Under the pieces are notes generated by a model. It ran no database searches. It saw nothing but the letters and a program-made list of their open reading frames with translations, and had not been told where the DNA came from. Below are positions 1 to 8,303 of a stretch of DNA of 64,000 bases, in pieces. The DNA lies in assembly GCA_002307215.1 (NCBI GenBank), contig DBTU01000037.1:163944-227943 (forward strand), given 5' to 3'. The position numbers were made by a program, and so were the translations under genes. Within the stretch, counting starts at the first letter, position 1. Every line of letters starts with the position of its first letter. The stretch comes from Lachnoclostridium sp. UBA1308 (lineage in GTDB: Bacteria > Bacillota > Clostridia > Lachnospirales > Lachnospiraceae).

Positions 1-151
1 GTCTTGTCACTATCCTTGCTAGGCTGAACTGTAACAACAAATACCCCCTGCTTAATTACATTTGTTTTATAACATATAAAGGGACCTTTGCAATATCACT
101 TCTTCAGCAATTTTGTATACATCCCTTTTTTTATATTGAATTCTACTCTAT

Positions 152-502
152 CTATTCATAAATGACCTTATCATCTTCTGTATTCAGATTAAGCACTACA
201 TGGTAGGAGGACAATGCCGTAATTCTTATTACAACCCTGCCCTTTAATTTCCCTCTGTATTTTGCCTTCAACTGTTTAAACAAATCATAAAAACCTTCAT
301 CCAGAATTACATCACCGGCTTCATTAAAATCAATGGATACAAGATTATCTTGTTTCGTAATCTTTGGCTGTTTCACATTACCGAAGGTATTTCCATTCAG
401 TAGTTTTTTTAAATTTCCTCGGGGCAATAAAAGTTCACTTGTAAAAGACTTTTTTTCAATGTATAACTGGCCGCCTGAAAGTTCATATTGCAGTGTTTTC
501 AT
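152..502 (-). CDS. small hypothetical protein (116 aa), last gene of the MoxR/VWA operon
   Basis: I do not recognise this family. It is a soluble, Lys- and Asn-rich protein with no membrane segment and no obvious catalytic motif. It lies directly downstream of the HExxH/VWA-like gene: a GTG at 508 would overlap that gene's TGA by 4 bp. The ATG at 502 is preferred because a GAGGGG ribosome binding site sits 5 nt in front of it, whereas it almost touches the GTG. The tight coupling suggests it works with the ATPase/VWA pair, but that is inference from position only. Confidence 0.65.
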   Translation of the reverse strand: MKTLQYELSGGQLYIEKKSFTSELLLPRGNLKKLLNGNTFGNVKQPKITKQDNLVSIDFNEAGDVILDEGFYDLFKQLKAKYRGKLKGRVVIRITALSSYHVVLNLNTEDDKVIYE

Positions 503-504
503 TT

Positions 505-1635
505 TCACCCCTCAAAATTTATCATATACCCATATGATGCCGGTTTTTTAGCATTTTTGGTTAATACCCAAAGAGTATTCTGATTCACAGCTGTCGGAGC
601 TTCCCCATCCCCATCTGTAAAAATAATAACCAAAGGAATTTTTAATTCATCCGCCAACTTAAATACCGGTCTAAAATCTGTACCGCCTCTTTTCTCCCTC
701 CTGCTGTCTGAAACAAAGGTGCTTAAGGATACCGGTTCCGTACACTGTGTATCAAATTTGGTAACTAGCATGGATGTACCGGTTATTTTATTGATTTCTG
801 TCAGTTCATGATAGAATTGCTTCACAAGAACATCTGAAACAGATCCGCTCTCATCAATAGCAATCAGAGCATTGACGCCAACCGAACGCTTTGTTCCGGG
901 TAATTGCTCATATCTTCTCGACTGACGCTTATAAGACTTGCGAATAATCATTTTTCCTCTACCTGTGAGAAAGCGTTTTAACATTACTCTCCAGTCTATC
1001 CGGATGTCAATTACTACTTCATTTAATCCTTCTTCAAGGCTAGACGGTATCACTCCCTCTGTTTTTGCATCTGAAAATGTTTGAGCCAGATTACTTTTAA
1101 AAGCGCTTACTTCCATTGAAGAGACATTATCCTGTGATAATTTCTGCACCTTAAACTGCATTTTGCTATCCGAAATCAATATGTTATCGCCTTCCATGGT
1201 CAATAAAGATGCAAATTCATCACCATCATTAATGATTTCGTAATAATATTCCGCATTCTTTTGTCTCTCAATTGTATTCTTTAATTTCACTGACATCCTC
1301 TGTGTCGTGATTGCATCCTCCGGTATATAATGATCCGAAAGAAGCTCATTAACGGCCATATCACAAGCAACCGACCACAAAATTATCTCACGATTATTTC
1401 TTCTGTATTGATGCAGAAGAATAACATGAAGAAGTTCATGAAGAACAACTCCTATTTGATGTTGAGTCGACATTCTATTAAACCAGACAGGATTATATGT
1501 TATGATCTGATTCGGAATTGATGCCATTTTTATTGTTTCAATGTTATCAGATTCTACAAATGAGATCGAAGATGCGACATAGCCATAGAATGGCTGCTCA
1601 ATTAGTAACTTCATAACTATATCATTGATTCTCAT
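505..1635 (-). CDS. putative metallopeptidase-like / VWA-like protein (DUF2201 type)
   Basis: A 376-aa soluble protein with two recognisable parts. The N-terminal part has a zinc-peptidase-like HELLH motif at residues 66-70. The C-terminal part resembles a von Willebrand A fold, with DESGS as the MIDAS start (near residue 260), a later GGTDF and an IFTDGDGE strand. This matches the DUF2201 family, which is usually encoded beside MoxR-type AAA ATPases, as here. In such pairs the ATPase is thought to remodel a client or load metal while the VWA protein acts as adaptor; the substrate is unknown. The ATG has an AGGGGTGA ribosome binding site. The gene starts 11 bp after the ATPase gene ends, and its stop overlaps the next gene's leader. 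Whether the HExxH is catalytically active cannot be told from sequence. Confidence 0.82.
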   Translation of the reverse strand: MRINDIVMKLLIEQPFYGYVASSISFVESDNIETIKMASIPNQIITYNPVWFNRMSTQHQIGVVLHELLHVILLHQYRRNNREIILWSVACDMAVNELLSDHYIPEDAITTQRMSVKLKNTIERQKNAEYYYEIINDGDEFASLLTMEGDNILISDSKMQFKVQKLSQDNVSSMEVSAFKSNLAQTFSDAKTEGVIPSSLEEGLNEVVIDIRIDWRVMLKRFLTGRGKMIIRKSYKRQSRRYEQLPGTKRSVGVNALIAIDESGSVSDVLVKQFYHELTEINKITGTSMLVTKFDTQCTEPVSLSTFVSDSRREKRGGTDFRPVFKLADELKIPLVIIFTDGDGEAPTAVNQNTLWVLTKNAKKPASYGYMINFEG

Positions 1636-1645
1636 GGTATCACCC

Positions 1646-2722
1646 CTATTCTGTACTGACTAATTCTAGGATTTTATCGCTGATTTGTTCAAATACCGTG
1701 AGTTTTTCCATTAATTCATCTACATGTTCTGAATTCAAGGCTAAATACTTAAAAAACAATACCTGTAGTTCTTCCGGCAAATCGGATAGGAACATATCGA
1801 TACTTATTAAATGGTTATCACAGAGCGAGTAACCGGCAATTACCTTTTTTATTACATAATTCAGTATATCCATATGTTTATTACTAATAAGGTATGTAAT
1901 TTCATCCCTTACATCCGGATAATTTTCAAGTAAACTTGTTGTCGACGGGATTTTTAGGTTCTTGTTTTTTCGAAAGGAATAGAATGCTACCGCTGCCTGA
2001 GCTCCTACAATACCGGCAATCAACTCCTTCATCAGTTTATCCTCAAGGTTACAGTTATTAAGAAGTTCCTGTACCTTAGTCCATCCCCTTGGAGTCGGAT
2101 ATTTTGATAATGCTGTAGAGTCTGCCGCCTTCTTAACAATCAGCAGCATGTCCGGACAGGCATTCAGATAGGCCAGCACTTCATCATTTGGATTATTTTT
2201 TAGAGAATAGGTGATATAATCATCAATTTCAGCATTAACTTCGATAGAAATAAAACGATCTATCATTGCATCATCCAATGAATTAACCAAATAATTCATC
2301 GTATCCGGATTCATGGTTACACCGATTGCCCATCCCGGTGCAATATCATGTCCATTAATCTTTTTTTCTAGTAATAAAGGATATAATACTGATACTGTAT
2401 CACTGGAAACACGGTTAATCTCCTCAAGCACAAGAATACCCTTTGGCGGGTATAACTCCATTTCGATTGCCTGTTTTGTAGGAAGAAACTGTGGCGCAAG
2501 ATATATCGTTATGCCATGCTTTTTATCCTTATCAGGAAGACCCATGAAATCCGGACCTTCTAGGGCAGCAGCATATAGATTAATATAACCAATGCCGAGT
2601 TCATCCGTACATTGTTTATACGCTGATGTCTTTCCAATTCCTCTTTCACTGATTAAAGCTGTTACACATTGTGTATTAAGGTACAATTCTTTGATACATT
2701 CTTTTGCTTCATTAATTTTCAT
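1646..2722 (-). CDS. MoxR-type AAA+ ATPase
   Basis: A 358-aa cytoplasmic AAA+ ATPase of the MoxR/dynein-related type. The Walker A is SERGIGKTS at residues 25-33, the Walker B is LVLEE at 97-101, and a sensor-1-like GVTMNPD lies at about 134-140. The C-terminal third is helical, as in the lid of this class. The start ATG has an AGGGGAAG ribosome binding site. It is the first gene of a three-gene minus-strand unit with the VWA/HExxH protein (11 bp apart) and a small protein. MoxR ATPases commonly act as chaperones that mature or insert cofactors into partner complexes through VWA proteins. No such client is visible nearby. Confidence 0.88.
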   Translation of the reverse strand: MKINEAKECIKELYLNTQCVTALISERGIGKTSAYKQCTDELGIGYINLYAAALEGPDFMGLPDKDKKHGITIYLAPQFLPTKQAIEMELYPPKGILVLEEINRVSSDTVSVLYPLLLEKKINGHDIAPGWAIGVTMNPDTMNYLVNSLDDAMIDRFISIEVNAEIDDYITYSLKNNPNDEVLAYLNACPDMLLIVKKAADSTALSKYPTPRGWTKVQELLNNCNLEDKLMKELIAGIVGAQAAVAFYSFRKNKNLKIPSTTSLLENYPDVRDEITYLISNKHMDILNYVIKKVIAGYSLCDNHLISIDMFLSDLPEELQVLFFKYLALNSEHVDELMEKLTVFEQISDKILELVSTE

Positions 2723-2844
2723 GATATCTTCCCCTATCCCATATTAATTCTAAAACAATATCTTCTATATTTTAGCTTTATGATAATTAATTGTCAATTT
2801 GCAAATATAGCTCTAATGAATATTTATATTCACAATAACTTAAC

Positions 2845-2954
2845 ATGCCTGTCTTTGAATTAGTTTGGTCCGAGGATCGCGTAGGCACAAACTTCTAAGT
2901 GTAAAAATTGTCTCGCAAAAACATGCGAGCCAGTAATCTTTTATAATTCACACT
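2845..2954 (+). repeat. dispersed two-hairpin repeat, copy A (with extra internal hairpin)
   Basis: Copy A of a family found six times in this window. Hairpin 1 pairs AGTTTGGTCC (2862-2871) with GGCACAAACT (2884-2893) around a CGAGGATCGCGTA-like loop, with two mismatches. Hairpin 2 is degenerate: its right arm ATAATTCACACT (2943-2954) is intact, but the left arm is short (AGTGT at 2898). About 30 bp, including a new stem CTCGC/GCGAG (2912-2916 with 2925-2929), replaces the usual loop. It lies in the divergent gap between the AAA ATPase gene and the diguanylate cyclase gene. Confidence 0.75.
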
Positions 2955-3054
2955 ATTTTCATGCAGATTATGCATAATCATTGTTGAAATAGTAATATTA
3001 TGGTATATTATAATTTAAATGTAAAATAATTGAATTTATTTTAGGAGCTAATAT

Positions 3055-4173
3055 ATGAATACATTTTTATATTTTGAAATTAATGCTTTTTCAATCATAA
3101 TTTCGGCTTTGATATTCTTAAATCTCTATCACAAGACTAATACTAATACGAAAGAACAAAGCCTATTTTTATCTATTCTTATGTCAAATATCTCAATATT
3201 GATATTTGATTCTTTCATGTGTGTTTTCGACGGAAAGAATACGCAATTTTATAAAATAGCTCTATTGATATCCACTTTATTTTACTTTTTACTACAGCCC
3301 TTGATCTGTATGCATTTGTTCTATTATGTCGATTATCAAATTAATCATAAAAATGAACGGCTAAAGAAGTTCTGGCTTCCTGTAACGATACCTGTCATTG
3401 TAAATACTATTTTGTCTTTCCTAAGCTTATTTAATAATTTGTTCTTTTATTTTGATCAGAATAATGTATATCATCGGGGTCAATATTTTCTTGCTTTACC
3501 TCTGATAAGCTTTTCCTATCTATTATTTATATTCATAAATCTGATGAAAAGTCGCAGACGAATCACCGGCACTTATTTTCGTTCATTTTTATCCTTTATC
3601 TTCTGGCCTACAGCGGGTGCATTGATGCAGTTTTTATTTTATGGTCTTCCACTCATTTTTACCGGTATGACAATATCCATTCTAATCGTGTATATCAACA
3701 TACAAAATCAACAAATGTACCATGATTATCTGACCGGTCTTTATAATCGCCGCCAACTCGATTTGTATTTGCAGAGCTTTAGTCAGAAAAATAAAGCAAA
3801 AATAGCAGGCATATTACTTGACATCAATTCATTTAAAAGTATTAATGATCAATTTGGACATTCCACCGGAGATGAAGCCTTAAAGTATACCGCCGATTTG
3901 CTTAAAAATTCCTTCGGTTATAATAGTTTCATATCAAGACTTGGAGGTGATGAATTTGTCATATTATTCGAAGCAAATAATCGTTCCGATTTGTCCAAGG
4001 CTGTAATAAGACTGAGAAAAAATGCATCACAATATAATCAGGCAAAGTCTCTTCCCTATGAACTGAATTTCAGTATAGGTGCTGATATCTACAATCCCGA
4101 AACAAGAATGACAGGTCAAGAGTTTTTAGATCATATTGACAGCCTAATGTATCAGGAGAAAAAAGCAAAATAA
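3055..4173 (+). CDS. membrane-anchored GGDEF diguanylate cyclase
   Basis: A 372-aa protein predicted to make c-di-GMP from two GTP at the membrane. Residues 1 to about 215 are hydrophobic, with several transmembrane helices and no extracytoplasmic sensor of recognised type. The rest is a GGDEF domain with an intact RLGGDEF motif at about 295-301 and the usual DYLTGLYNRR and DINSFKSIND motifs. No RxxD inhibitory site is evident before the GGDEF. The ATG follows TAGGAG at normal spacing. It is a single-gene unit, with repeat copy A upstream and a strong hairpin downstream, convergent with the PII gene. A second c-di-GMP protein lies at 60.6-63.2 kb. Confidence 0.88.
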   Translation: MNTFLYFEINAFSIIISALIFLNLYHKTNTNTKEQSLFLSILMSNISILIFDSFMCVFDGKNTQFYKIALLISTLFYFLLQPLICMHLFYYVDYQINHKNERLKKFWLPVTIPVIVNTILSFLSLFNNLFFYFDQNNVYHRGQYFLALPLISFSYLLFIFINLMKSRRRITGTYFRSFLSFIFWPTAGALMQFLFYGLPLIFTGMTISILIVYINIQNQQMYHDYLTGLYNRRQLDLYLQSFSQKNKAKIAGILLDINSFKSINDQFGHSTGDEALKYTADLLKNSFGYNSFISRLGGDEFVILFEANNRSDLSKAVIRLRKNASQYNQAKSLPYELNFSIGADIYNPETRMTGQEFLDHIDSLMYQEKKAK

Positions 4174-4196
4174 CAACTAATATTTTACAGCAACTA

Positions 4197-4225
4197 AGGG
4201 GCTTTTGCAATTTGCAAAAGCCCCT
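4197..4225. terminator. bidirectional hairpin between convergent genes
   Basis: A perfect inverted repeat, AGGGGCTTTTGCAA with TTGCAAAAGCCCCT, sits between the stop codons of the diguanylate cyclase (+) and the PII gene (-). It lacks a long T run on either side, so it may be a weak bidirectional terminator or a stabilising 3' end. Confidence 0.6.
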
Positions 4226-4252
4226 AATATTATACCGTTCTTTCATTTGCTG

Positions 4253-4591
4253 TTATAAAGCACTCTCGCCGCGTTCCTTTGTCCTGATTCTAATACAATC
4301 AAGGACTTCACTAACGAAAATCTTTCCGTCACCGAATTCACCGGTGTATGCTACCGAGGCAATAAGATCAATAATTTCCTCCAGCCTATCATCCGGTACA
4401 ACCAGCTTAATCTCTGTCTTAGGTAACGCGTTCATAACAACAGAATTTCCTCTTACGTATTCCGTGTATCCATATTGATTACCACAGCCGAATACTTGAT
4501 TAATAGTAATTCCGCTAATTTTATTTTTAGTAAGAACATCTTTCAACTCTTCTAACTTTTCCGGCCTGATAATTGCTTCTATTTTCTTCAC
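4253..4591 (-). CDS. glnK: PII nitrogen regulatory protein (GlnB/GlnK family)
   Basis: A 112-aa trimeric-type PII signalling protein that reads ATP/ADP and 2-oxoglutarate and usually plugs the ammonium channel encoded next to it. Family hallmarks are visible: KKIEAIIRP at the N-terminus, the T-loop region at about 37-55, the VPDD segment and the TGEFGDGKIFV signature. Residue 51, the tyrosine that is uridylylated in proteobacterial PII, is a valine here (VRGNSVVMN), so control by uridylylation is not expected. The start is GTG, with AGGAG about 10 nt upstream. It lies 33 bp downstream of amt in a two-gene minus-strand unit. Confidence 0.93.
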   Translation of the reverse strand: MKKIEAIIRPEKLEELKDVLTKNKISGITINQVFGCGNQYGYTEYVRGNSVVMNALPKTEIKLVVPDDRLEEIIDLIASVAYTGEFGDGKIFVSEVLDCIRIRTKERGESAL

Positions 4592-4624
4592 TTTGCCAAC
4601 TCTCCTATTCGTATATAGTTGTGA

Positions 4625-5863
4625 TTAATCCATACCTGTGAAGGAAGGATATGCCTGCTCACCATGTTCAGCAATATCAAGACCCTGTGCTTCTTCTGCC
4701 TTTGATACCCGAATATCCATAAACAGCTTCATAACAGATAATATGATAAAGGTAGCTACGGAAGCTAATGCAATTGTCACACCGATTGCAATCAATTGCT
4801 TTACTAAAAGGCTTGCCGATCCACCTATGAATAATCCGTTTTCCGTAATATTTTTATTGACCTTAATACTGGCAAATAATCCGGTTGCAATTCCGCCCCA
4901 AATACCACCGATACCGTGACATCCAAATGCATCAAGTGCATCATCATAACCAAATTTGCTCTTAACCTTTGTAAGGAAGAAATAGCATAGCGGACTTACT
5001 ACAAAGCCTATAATGAAGGATGCCCAGATCGGTACATATCCTGCTCCTGGTGTAATAGCAACCAGACCAACAACAGCACCGGTAGCTGCACCAAGAACTG
5101 TCGGCTTACCATGTAATATTTTCTCTATCAGCATCCAGGAAAGCATTGCCATAGCTGCAGCGGTATTCGTAGTAATAAGCGCACTTATTGCAACTTCATC
5201 CATTGCTAAGGCACTCCCACCATTAAATCCAAACCATCCAAACCAAAGAAGTCCTGCTCCAAGTACTACATAAGGAATATTATGCGGTTTATAGGATACA
5301 ATTCCATGTTCTTTTCTCTTGCCAAGCAAGATACACGCAACTAACCCCGAAACACCGGAGCTGATATGAACAACATTTCCTCCTGCAAAGTCAAGTGCTC
5401 CAAGCTTGTAGAGGAAACCACCGGCTCCCCATACCATATGTGCCAATGGATAATAAACAATGATTGACCATGCAATAATGAAGATAAACAATGCAGAAAA
5501 CTTCATTCTTCCTGCAATCGCTCCACAGATTAATGCAGGCGTAATAATAGCAAACATCATCTGGAATACTGCAAATAATGCTTCCGGTATTTTCTGCCCC
5601 TCAGAAAGTGCCGGACTAACATTATTAAAGAATAATTTGTCAAGACCTCCGATGATACCTGCATGATCTGTACCAAATGCCATAGAATATCCGATTGCCA
5701 CCCAAAGCACGGAAGCAACTCCGCATATAAAGAAGCATGACATTAAAGTGTTTAATGCATTCTTTCTTCTCTCCATTCCTGCATAGAAGAAAGCCAATCC
5801 CGGTGTCATCAAAAACACTAAGACAGAACATAAGACAATAAACGCGCTGTGACCATAATCCAT
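4625..5863 (-). CDS. amtB: ammonium transporter (Amt/MEP/Rh family)
   Basis: About 412 aa of membrane protein with eleven predicted helices. It carries the Amt signatures FYAGMERRKN near the N-terminus, the pore histidine in GGNVVHISSG, and a second conserved His in DAFGCHGIGG. It moves ammonium/ammonia into the cytoplasm, and the adjacent PII protein is its expected regulator. An ATG at 5875 is also possible but falls inside the AAAAGGATG ribosome binding site. The ATG at 5863 gives better spacing and is preferred. The leader contains a strong hairpin with a T run (5947-5985). Confidence 0.93.
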   Translation of the reverse strand: MDYGHSAFIVLCSVLVFLMTPGLAFFYAGMERRKNALNTLMSCFFICGVASVLWVAIGYSMAFGTDHAGIIGGLDKLFFNNVSPALSEGQKIPEALFAVFQMMFAIITPALICGAIAGRMKFSALFIFIIAWSIIVYYPLAHMVWGAGGFLYKLGALDFAGGNVVHISSGVSGLVACILLGKRKEHGIVSYKPHNIPYVVLGAGLLWFGWFGFNGGSALAMDEVAISALITTNTAAAMAMLSWMLIEKILHGKPTVLGAATGAVVGLVAITPGAGYVPIWASFIIGFVVSPLCYFFLTKVKSKFGYDDALDAFGCHGIGGIWGGIATGLFASIKVNKNITENGLFIGGSASLLVKQLIAIGVTIALASVATFIILSVMKLFMDIRVSKAEEAQGLDIAEHGEQAYPSFTGMD

Positions 5864-5946
5864 AAAATACACCATCCTTTTCCCGATTTCCCAATCTGAA
5901 TATTGATAATTATTATGCGTAGGATATCAAAACCTATGCAAAAAAA

Positions 5947-5985
5947 GCGATCACTAATTAGGGGTTACCTAATAAGATTGATCGC
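5947..5985 (-). terminator. hairpin with T run in front of amtB: terminator or attenuator
   Basis: On the minus strand GCGATCA...TGATCGC encloses an inner stem TTAGG/CCTAA, and the hairpin is followed by seven T. It could end transcription of the upstream kinase gene (stop at 6123). A plausible promoter lies just upstream of it (TTGACT at 6027-6022, 17 nt, TACGTT at 6004-5999), which would instead place the hairpin inside the amtB leader as an attenuator. Confidence 0.6.
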
Positions 5986-6122
5986 CTTCGACTTATAAAA
6001 CGTATCATGGATTTTTCTAAAAGTCAACCAGGTTTTTCGATTTAATTAATATTAATTTATATTAAATCATGTTTTAATATTTCTAGGAGGTGCACAATTA
6101 CGGTATTTAGTAAGAAATGTGC

Positions 6123-6710
6123 TTAAGGGGCTTCCAATATGTCAACAATTATTTTCATTGATTTGTCATACTCTGAATTAGAAGAATTTTTGAAAATAAG
6201 CAGATCATCAACTATACTCGGATCGTCAATCGTTGTCGGAATCGAAAAATCACAGCTAGCAATATATTCAGCCCAGTGTTCCAGCTTCCAGGTATCCCGA
6301 TCAGAATTGCGTGCTATCATACGTTGCCGACAGACCTCGACAGAGGTTTCAACCCAAACAACAACGAGTCTAGTGCCCTTCTCTATCAATCTATCTTTCA
6401 GGTTGTTAATATAATTTACATCCCTGATTTCCTCTGTGAAAGGAGCATTAATAAGTACAATATCATCATATTCCAATGCTTCCAGAGCAAGCGCTACAAT
6501 AGTTTCATATTCATAATCTCTGATATTATCTTCAAAAAATTTGGAGCTTCGGTTATAGGGTTGCCCAGCCACTATAAAAATCTGTTTTGACAGTCCGATA
6601 AGTGTATCTTTATCCAGATATACCACATGCTTTAATGTTTTTGAAAGCTGCTTTGATATAAAGGTTTTACCGCAAGCCGGCGGTGATGTAACCAAGATTA
6701 ATTTTTTCAT
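6123..6710 (-). CDS. P-loop kinase / AAA_33-like ATP-binding protein
   Basis: About 195 aa, cytoplasmic. The Walker A is SPPACGKT at residues 9-16 of the chosen start, followed by a strand ending YLDKDTL. A later DDIVLINAPFTEE segment and a VWVETSVEVCRQRM(I)ARN lid region are typical of small nucleotide- or zeta-toxin-like kinases (AAA_33). The substrate is unknown, and no antitoxin-like partner is adjacent. The ATG at 6717-6719 lies 1 nt after AGGAG; the ATG at 6710 has about 10 nt spacing and is preferred. The leader is a tandem array of four 21-bp units, each carrying AGGAG-like sequence. Confidence 0.7.
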   Translation of the reverse strand: MKKLILVTSPPACGKTFISKQLSKTLKHVVYLDKDTLIGLSKQIFIVAGQPYNRSSKFFEDNIRDYEYETIVALALEALEYDDIVLINAPFTEEIRDVNYINNLKDRLIEKGTRLVVVWVETSVEVCRQRMIARNSDRDTWKLEHWAEYIASCDFSIPTTIDDPSIVDDLLIFKNSSNSEYDKSMKIIVDILEAP

Positions 6711-6720
6711 TTTTACCATT

Positions 6721-6811
6721 CTCCTGTTCTTTGGAGGATTTCTCCTGTTCTTTGGAGGATTTCTCCTGTTCTTTGGAGGATTTCTCCTGTTCTTTGGAGG
6801 ATTTCTCCTCC
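6721..6811. repeat. tandem array of 21-bp units in the kinase leader
   Basis: Four perfect consecutive copies of a 21-bp unit start at 6721, 6742, 6763 and 6784, followed by a partial fifth. Each unit contains CTCC and GGAG half-sites able to form a small hairpin. On the minus strand each presents an AGGAG ribosome-binding sequence. The last unit supplies the kinase gene's actual binding site. The array ends about 15 bp before the stop of the M20 gene. Perfect identity indicates recent slippage-type expansion. Confidence 0.92.
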
Positions 6812-6825
6812 AGATTATTCTATGA

Positions 6826-8268
6826 TTAGCATTCCTTCATCAGACTGACATAGAACCCGACTGTCTTAATCAAGGTATCAACACGAATTCTTTCATTATG
6901 TCCGTGTATCATTCCACGCTCTTCTTTTGTCAACTCCATCGCAGAAAAGCGGTACACGCGGTCAGATATCTTACAATAATGTCTGGAATCGCTACAGGCC
7001 ATCATCAGATAGGGCGATACGATAGCTTCCGGCCAATAATTATGGATAATGTGTTTGAGTTTATACCATTCCTCACAGTCTGTATCCGAGGAGATGGATG
7101 GGTTCATTCCATTAATTATTTCAATTTTTATTTTACCATTATGAATTATCCTCTCTAGATATTTTATTGCTGATATTATCGTATCCTTTCCAATCAGGCG
7201 TAAATTTACTCCCATGGTAGCCTTTGGTGGCAGGATATTAAAGGCTTTACTACCCTCCATTCTCGTAATGGCACAAGTGGTACGCATCATGGCATTCAAT
7301 TCACCGCCGGAAGCCTTACAGAACAAATCAAGTAAAGGTTTAAAGCACCATAAATTGGCAAATAAAATACGATATGTAAAGCTTGAATGTCTGCCAAGCG
7401 TATCAAACATTTCTGTAACAGGCTTCGTAAGCTGCGCTCCAAAGGGCCGCTTTTCGATATTTACAGCAGCTTTTGACAGGATTCCAAGAATCGTATGCGT
7501 TGGAGGTGTAGAAGCATGTCCTCCCTTGCTTTCAATAGAAAGCTCCAAATTAACACTGCCTTTTTCTCCGATACCAACCAGTGCACAGGATTTAACCATA
7601 CCGGGAAATACTTTGTCCACAACTGCACCACCTTCATCCAACACAAAAGATGGATTTACATTACGACTTTCCAGCTGATTTACAATGTCTGCGGTTGTAT
7701 CACCATCGATTTCTTCTTCACCCGAAAAGGAAAAAAAGATATCATGCTCCGGAGCATATCCATCCGAAATTAAAAATTCGGTAGCCTCCAAGACAGCACA
7801 TAATGTTCCCTTGGTATCCAGTGTCCCCCTTCCCCATATCATTCCGTCCTTCAAAATACCATCAAAAGCGGGCATATCCCAAGCACTTTCTAATACAGGT
7901 ACAACATCATAATGTGCCATTAATACCACCGGCTTTTCCGCTGATTTGCCCTTCCAATGATATAATATACCGGTTTTTCCGATAAATTCACGCGCACATG
8001 ATTGATGTATCTTTGGAAATTTCTCTTCCAATAGATTTATAAACTTATTAAATTCTCCACGGTTTATCTTACTTTCGTCCCTGTCTGATATCGTCTTGCA
8101 GCGGATCATTTCAATCATATCTGTAATGATCTTATCCTTGTCAAGTGAATATTCATATGATTTTGCAGGTTCCTCCTGTTTTGGACGGAAGCTTATAGCA
8201 CGAATGATAATCACCGTAACTAACAACAAAAGAACAAATAGTAAGGTCAGAGCAATAAATCCTACCAT
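6826..8268 (-). CDS. membrane-anchored M20 family metallopeptidase
   Basis: 480 aa. One N-terminal transmembrane helix (about 3-25) is followed by a peptidase M20/M28-type catalytic domain. Metal-site segments are LMAHYDVVP (His, then Asp), GRGTLDTKG (bridging Asp) and SGEEEIDG (catalytic and ligand Glu), with later ligand segments DEGG and ACSDSRHY. M20 enzymes are dizinc aminoacylases, dipeptidases or carboxypeptidases; overall it resembles the PM20D1/carboxypeptidase-S type. The ATG at 8280 lies before the GGAGG; the ATG at 8268, 6 nt behind GGAGG, is the real start. It follows two membrane-protein genes by 35 bp, suggesting coupled uptake and hydrolysis of an acylated amino acid or small peptide. 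The substrate is inferred only. Confidence 0.85.
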   Translation of the reverse strand: MVGFIALTLLFVLLLLVTVIIIRAISFRPKQEEPAKSYEYSLDKDKIITDMIEMIRCKTISDRDESKINRGEFNKFINLLEEKFPKIHQSCAREFIGKTGILYHWKGKSAEKPVVLMAHYDVVPVLESAWDMPAFDGILKDGMIWGRGTLDTKGTLCAVLEATEFLISDGYAPEHDIFFSFSGEEEIDGDTTADIVNQLESRNVNPSFVLDEGGAVVDKVFPGMVKSCALVGIGEKGSVNLELSIESKGGHASTPPTHTILGILSKAAVNIEKRPFGAQLTKPVTEMFDTLGRHSSFTYRILFANLWCFKPLLDLFCKASGGELNAMMRTTCAITRMEGSKAFNILPPKATMGVNLRLIGKDTIISAIKYLERIIHNGKIKIEIINGMNPSISSDTDCEEWYKLKHIIHNYWPEAIVSPYLMMACSDSRHYCKISDRVYRFSAMELTKEERGMIHGHNERIRVDTLIKTVGFYVSLMKEC

Positions 8269-8303
8269 ATTTACCTCCATTTCTATACAATATCACCATA
8301 ATC

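Noticed and set aside
1..110. Open minus-strand frame running off the left edge
   Set aside because: It has no start codon or binding site between its first stop and the edge; too little is visible to call a gene.
2845..2954. Riboswitch for the diguanylate cyclase
   Set aside because: The same structure occurs in front of unrelated genes in both orientations, so it is treated as a dispersed repeat.
6085..6118. Plus-strand AGGAGGTG suggesting a small gene
   Set aside because: No start codon with a meaningful reading frame follows; the element is part of a weak stem-loop behind the kinase stop.
6721..6811. CRISPR-like array
   Set aside because: Units are directly adjacent with no spacers; it is a simple tandem repeat.
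7214..7678. 154-codon plus-strand frame opposite the M20 peptidase
   Set aside because: It is antisense to a well-supported gene and shows no recognisable motif or binding site.
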